This document shows, piece after piece, positions 61,721 through 64,000 of a DNA stretch of 64,000 nt (positions are counted from its first letter, which is position 1; every line of letters starts with the position of its first letter). This DNA comes from Kitasatospora aureofaciens. Its GTDB lineage: Bacteria; Actinomycetota; Actinomycetes; Streptomycetales; Streptomycetaceae. The notes under the pieces are model-generated. The model had not been told where the DNA came from, did no database searches, and saw only the letters and a list, made by a program, of their open reading frames with translations. The DNA is taken from positions 1 through 64,000 of the forward strand of contig NZ_JAHTKP010000009.1 in assembly GCF_019192735.1 (NCBI RefSeq), given 5' to 3'. Made by a program: the position numbers and the translations under genes.

Positions 61721-63442
61721 ATGGAGCAGCAGGAGTACGCGACCGGCACCACCCGGGTGGCCGCCGGCAGGCCGGACGGGCGCACGGGCGGGGCGGGGCG
61801 GGGGACCCCCGACGCCGTCCTCGCCGTACCCGTCGTGGCGTCCGTACCCGCTGCCGCCACCCGGTCTGACGGACCGCAGGAGCAGGCGGCCGCCGTTCTG
61901 TCGGGCCTCCCGGCCCTTTCGCCCGACCCGGGCCTGCTCCGGCTCGCCCACTGGTTCGCCGCCGCCGCCCCCGGCACCGCCGACGACCTCTGCACCGCCT
62001 CCTTCGGCCTTTACCCGGCCCGCCACTTCGGCATTCCCGCCGACGCCGCCGCCGACGCCGACGTCAGCTGGTGGCACGGCCCCACCGCCCACGCCGGCGC
62101 CGTCCGGCGCTCCCGCGAGGCCCGCCCCGCCCGCGGCCCGCGCCGCGCCCGCCGGGACGCCGCCGCGCTGCCCGTCGTCCGCTCAGGCGCCAAGCCGGGC
62201 ACGTCCGGCAAGCACCGCAAGCCCGAGCGGACCCGGCCGGTGGCCGGCGCGCAGGATCGTTCCGCCCAGGAGCAGCCGGGCACCGACCACGTCCCCGTCG
62301 ACCGGCTCACCGCCGAACGCCGCATCGCCGCCCGGCTGTTGCTCGCGCATCCCCTGGTCACCGCCTCCGGCCCGCACGCCGACGGCTTCCCGCTGATCCG
62401 CCGTCACCGCGACTGGCTCACCGAGCGCTTCGACACCCTGCTCGGCTACCGCCTCGTCGTCGGCCCCTGGCACGCCCGGCTCTGCAAGGCCGGCCTCGGC
62501 CCCGGCGCCGCCCGCCGCCTCGAACACCCCGGCACCGGCGCCCCGTTCACCCCCGCCGGCTACGCCCAGCTCGCCCTCGCGCTCGCCCTGCTCGTCGACG
62601 CCCCCGAGCAACTCCCGTACCGGCGGCTGCTCGACGCCATGCACGCGGCCGCTCCCGACCTGGCCGCCGCGCCCGCCGAACGCGCCATGGCCCTCGCCGC
62701 GCTCGCCGACTGGCAGGTGCTCGGTGACCTCCCGGCGGACCCGGCCGACGCGTCCTCCATGCTCACCGTCGACCGCGAACTCGCCCGCGCCGTCCCGGCC
62801 GGACCCCCAGCCCTCGCCGACGACGCCACCGACCTGATCCGCCGCGCCGCCGACGCCGAACCCGCCACCGCCGTCCGCCGCCTCCTCGCCGAGACCCCCG
62901 CCGTCCTCGCCGCCGACCTCCCCGAGGACCAGCGCGCCTGGCTCCGCGAACACCGGATCGGCGGGCCGGCGGCGCTCGCCGATTTCCTGGGCCTGGAAGC
63001 CGAGTTGAGGGCGGAGGGGGTCGCCCTGCTGGACCCGGCGGACGAACTGACGGACCTCGCCCTGCCGGGCGCGGGCACGTTGCCGCAGGCGGCCATGCTG
63101 CTGGTCGAGCGGCTGGTCGAGGAGGTCCGCCCGCTCCCGGGTGAGCCCACCGAGGGTGATGTGCCGATCCCCGACGCGCTGATAGACGGCGTCCTCGGCG
63201 ACATCGCCGACGAGTACGGCCTCCCGGCCGGCTGGGACTACCTCGCCGACCGCACCGCCCTGCGCCGCGACGCCCTCGACCTGCTCCACCGCCTCGGCCT
63301 GGTCACCCCGGCCCCCCGCGCAACCCGCCCGCCGTCCTGGCTCCTCCGCCCCCCGGCCGCCCGCTACGCCCCCGCCCCCAACCTCCTCCCCGCCCCGGGC
63401 ACCGGCCGCCACTCTCGCCCGGCGGAGCAACAGCGCGCCTGA
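61721..63442 (+). CDS. DUF2397-tail / DUF2398 fusion, Wadjet (JetA-JetB)-like remnant
   Basis: A 573-residue protein. Residues about 195-560 match DUF2398 (TIGR02678, JetB-like kleisin-associated protein of Wadjet-type plasmid defence): ERRIAARLLLAHPLVTASGPH, FPLIRRHRDWLTERFDTLLGYRL, then MLTVDRELARAV. Residues about 67-120 (LLRLAHWFAAAAPGTADDL, ASFGLYPARHFG, SWWHGP) look like the C-terminal end of DUF2397 (JetA-like), whose gene normally lies just upstream. So most of jetA seems deleted and its tail joined to jetB. JetC and JetD genes are absent downstream. ATG 61721 has no Shine-Dalgarno site; TAGTCT (61705-61710) fits leaderless transcription. Confidence 0.7.
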   Translation: MEQQEYATGTTRVAAGRPDGRTGGAGRGTPDAVLAVPVVASVPAAATRSDGPQEQAAAVLSGLPALSPDPGLLRLAHWFAAAAPGTADDLCTASFGLYPARHFGIPADAAADADVSWWHGPTAHAGAVRRSREARPARGPRRARRDAAALPVVRSGAKPGTSGKHRKPERTRPVAGAQDRSAQEQPGTDHVPVDRLTAERRIAARLLLAHPLVTASGPHADGFPLIRRHRDWLTERFDTLLGYRLVVGPWHARLCKAGLGPGAARRLEHPGTGAPFTPAGYAQLALALALLVDAPEQLPYRRLLDAMHAAAPDLAAAPAERAMALAALADWQVLGDLPADPADASSMLTVDRELARAVPAGPPALADDATDLIRRAADAEPATAVRRLLAETPAVLAADLPEDQRAWLREHRIGGPAALADFLGLEAELRAEGVALLDPADELTDLALPGAGTLPQAAMLLVERLVEEVRPLPGEPTEGDVPIPDALIDGVLGDIADEYGLPAGWDYLADRTALRRDALDLLHRLGLVTPAPRATRPPSWLLRPPAARYAPAPNLLPAPGTGRHSRPAEQQRA

Positions 63443-63519
63443 GGGGCGTCGTTCTTGCCGCCGACATGCGAAAGCACCGCGTCCGGAGGCTGGACGGCGG
63501 TGCTGGTGGGGCGGATGAG

Positions 63520-63699
63520 CTACTTGCCGGCGGTGGCGGTGGCCACGGTGTTGTTCTGGACGGTTTCCACGGTGGCGCCGACGCCGAAGGTGCCCAGGGC
63601 GATGGAGGCGAGGACGGCGGCGCAGGCGAGGAGACGGCGGTGGCGCTGGGGGAGCGGGAAGCGCGGTTCCTGGTAGGGCGCCGGAGGGTGGGCGTTCAT
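63520..63699 (-). CDS. Small membrane or secreted protein (59 aa)
   Basis: A 59-residue protein starting MNAHPPAPYQEPRFPLPQRH, followed by a basic stretch, a hydrophobic helix (about 24-43, LLACAAVLASIALGTFGVG) and a short polar end. It looks like a small single-pass membrane protein of the type seen widely in Streptomyces. No good Shine-Dalgarno site is visible before ATG 63699. Function unknown. Confidence 0.6.
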   Translation of the reverse strand: MNAHPPAPYQEPRFPLPQRHRRLLACAAVLASIALGTFGVGATVETVQNNTVATATAGK

Positions 63700-63869
63700 G
63701 TCACGGAGGGTGGCAGGGCGGAATGAACGATCGGTACGCACGGGTGAAGTCCGGACGGGGGTTGGGCGTCGGTTGGGACGGGGACGCCCCATCCCGGGCG
63801 GGGCGGGGCGTCGTGCCTGGTCAGGGGGGTCACGCGGATGGTGTCCGGGTGTCCGGGCGTCCGGCGCTG

Positions 63870-64000
63870 TCAGGCCGCGTACTCGTGCGTGGGGGCATGG
63901 GCGGTGGCGAGGTAGCGGGCAAGGGCCTGGCGGCTGCGGGTCAGCTCGTCGATGCGGGTGTCGAGATCGGCGAGTTCGCCGCGCAGGGTGGCGAGCAGGG
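63870..64000 (-). CDS. MerR family regulator, C-terminal end (partial)
   Basis: The window edge cuts this leftward gene. The 43 visible residues (LLATLRGELADLDTRIDELT, RQALARYLATAHAPTHEYAA) have the coiled-coil pattern of MerR-family dimerisation helices (DxRIxELxxxRxxLxxYL). The DNA-binding domain would lie beyond base 64000. Call based only on this helix. Confidence 0.6.
   Translation of the reverse strand, partial: LLATLRGELADLDTRIDELTRSRQALARYLATAHAPTHEYAA

Overview
The window is a high-GC actinomycete chromosome segment, most consistent with Streptomycetaceae (Streptomyces or Kitasatospora type). The support is the extreme GC3 bias, a conservon (cvnABCD), GTG starts with ATGA/GTGA overlaps, and PucR, AllR-like and Pr6Pr-type genes. 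I see no tRNA, rRNA or CRISPR.

Layout. 1-2.5 kb: the end of a conservon. 2.7-4.1 kb: a Cys-rich candidate leader peptide and a lone winged-helix regulator. 4.2-8.3 kb: an aldo-keto reductase, diverging from a TetR operon (DUF4865, CMD-like, phosphotriesterase-like). 8.4-15 kb: membrane and secreted functions, including an FHA membrane protein and a small neighbour that share an NVAGNQ motif, a membrane esterase and a secreted GH16 glucanase.

15-33.5 kb: a nearly complete purine and glyoxylate catabolic island. It holds an AllR-like IclR regulator, malate synthase, an allophanate-hydrolase C-domain protein, a five-gene uric acid operon (OHCU decarboxylase, HIU hydrolase, urate oxidase, permease, 8-oxoguanine deaminase), hydroxypyruvate isomerase, tartronate semialdehyde reductase, glycerate kinase, allantoinase, allantoicase, catalase and a second IclR regulator. 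Four 15-bp boxes of the form TCAAC-N5-GTTGA sit upstream of the main units and probably are the common AllR operator. 42.4-51.4 kb adds the upstream half of the pathway: an XdhC-type maturation factor, an AzgA-type purine permease, three-subunit xanthine dehydrogenase and PucR. Together these convert hypoxanthine/xanthine and guanine derivatives through urate, allantoin and allantoate to glyoxylate and urea. Glyoxylate then enters malate synthase or the glycerate branch. Glyoxylate carboligase, ureidoglycolate lyase and urease are not in the window.

33.5-36.5 kb is an accessory patch: an IS21/Mu-type transposase with altered catalytic residues, three spaced direct repeats like a transposon end, and a DUF2637 membrane protein. 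36.7-41.6 kb is an operon of a PF10118 hydrolase, a VanB-type reductase, an M24 peptidase and an EphD-type hydrolase/SDR fusion. 51.5-57 kb holds a second membrane esterase, diverging from a sugar ABC transporter with a ROK kinase. 57-64 kb has gamma-glutamyltransferase, exonuclease III, a secreted protein, a lysoplasmalogenase homologue, and a protein that looks like the tail of DUF2397 fused to a whole DUF2398, i.e. a Wadjet-related remnant. The window ends in a MerR-like gene.

A family of AT-rich hairpins (CAGATAACAG...CTGTTATCTG) occurs four times in unrelated intergenic positions. All functional calls come from reading the sequence; no database search was run.
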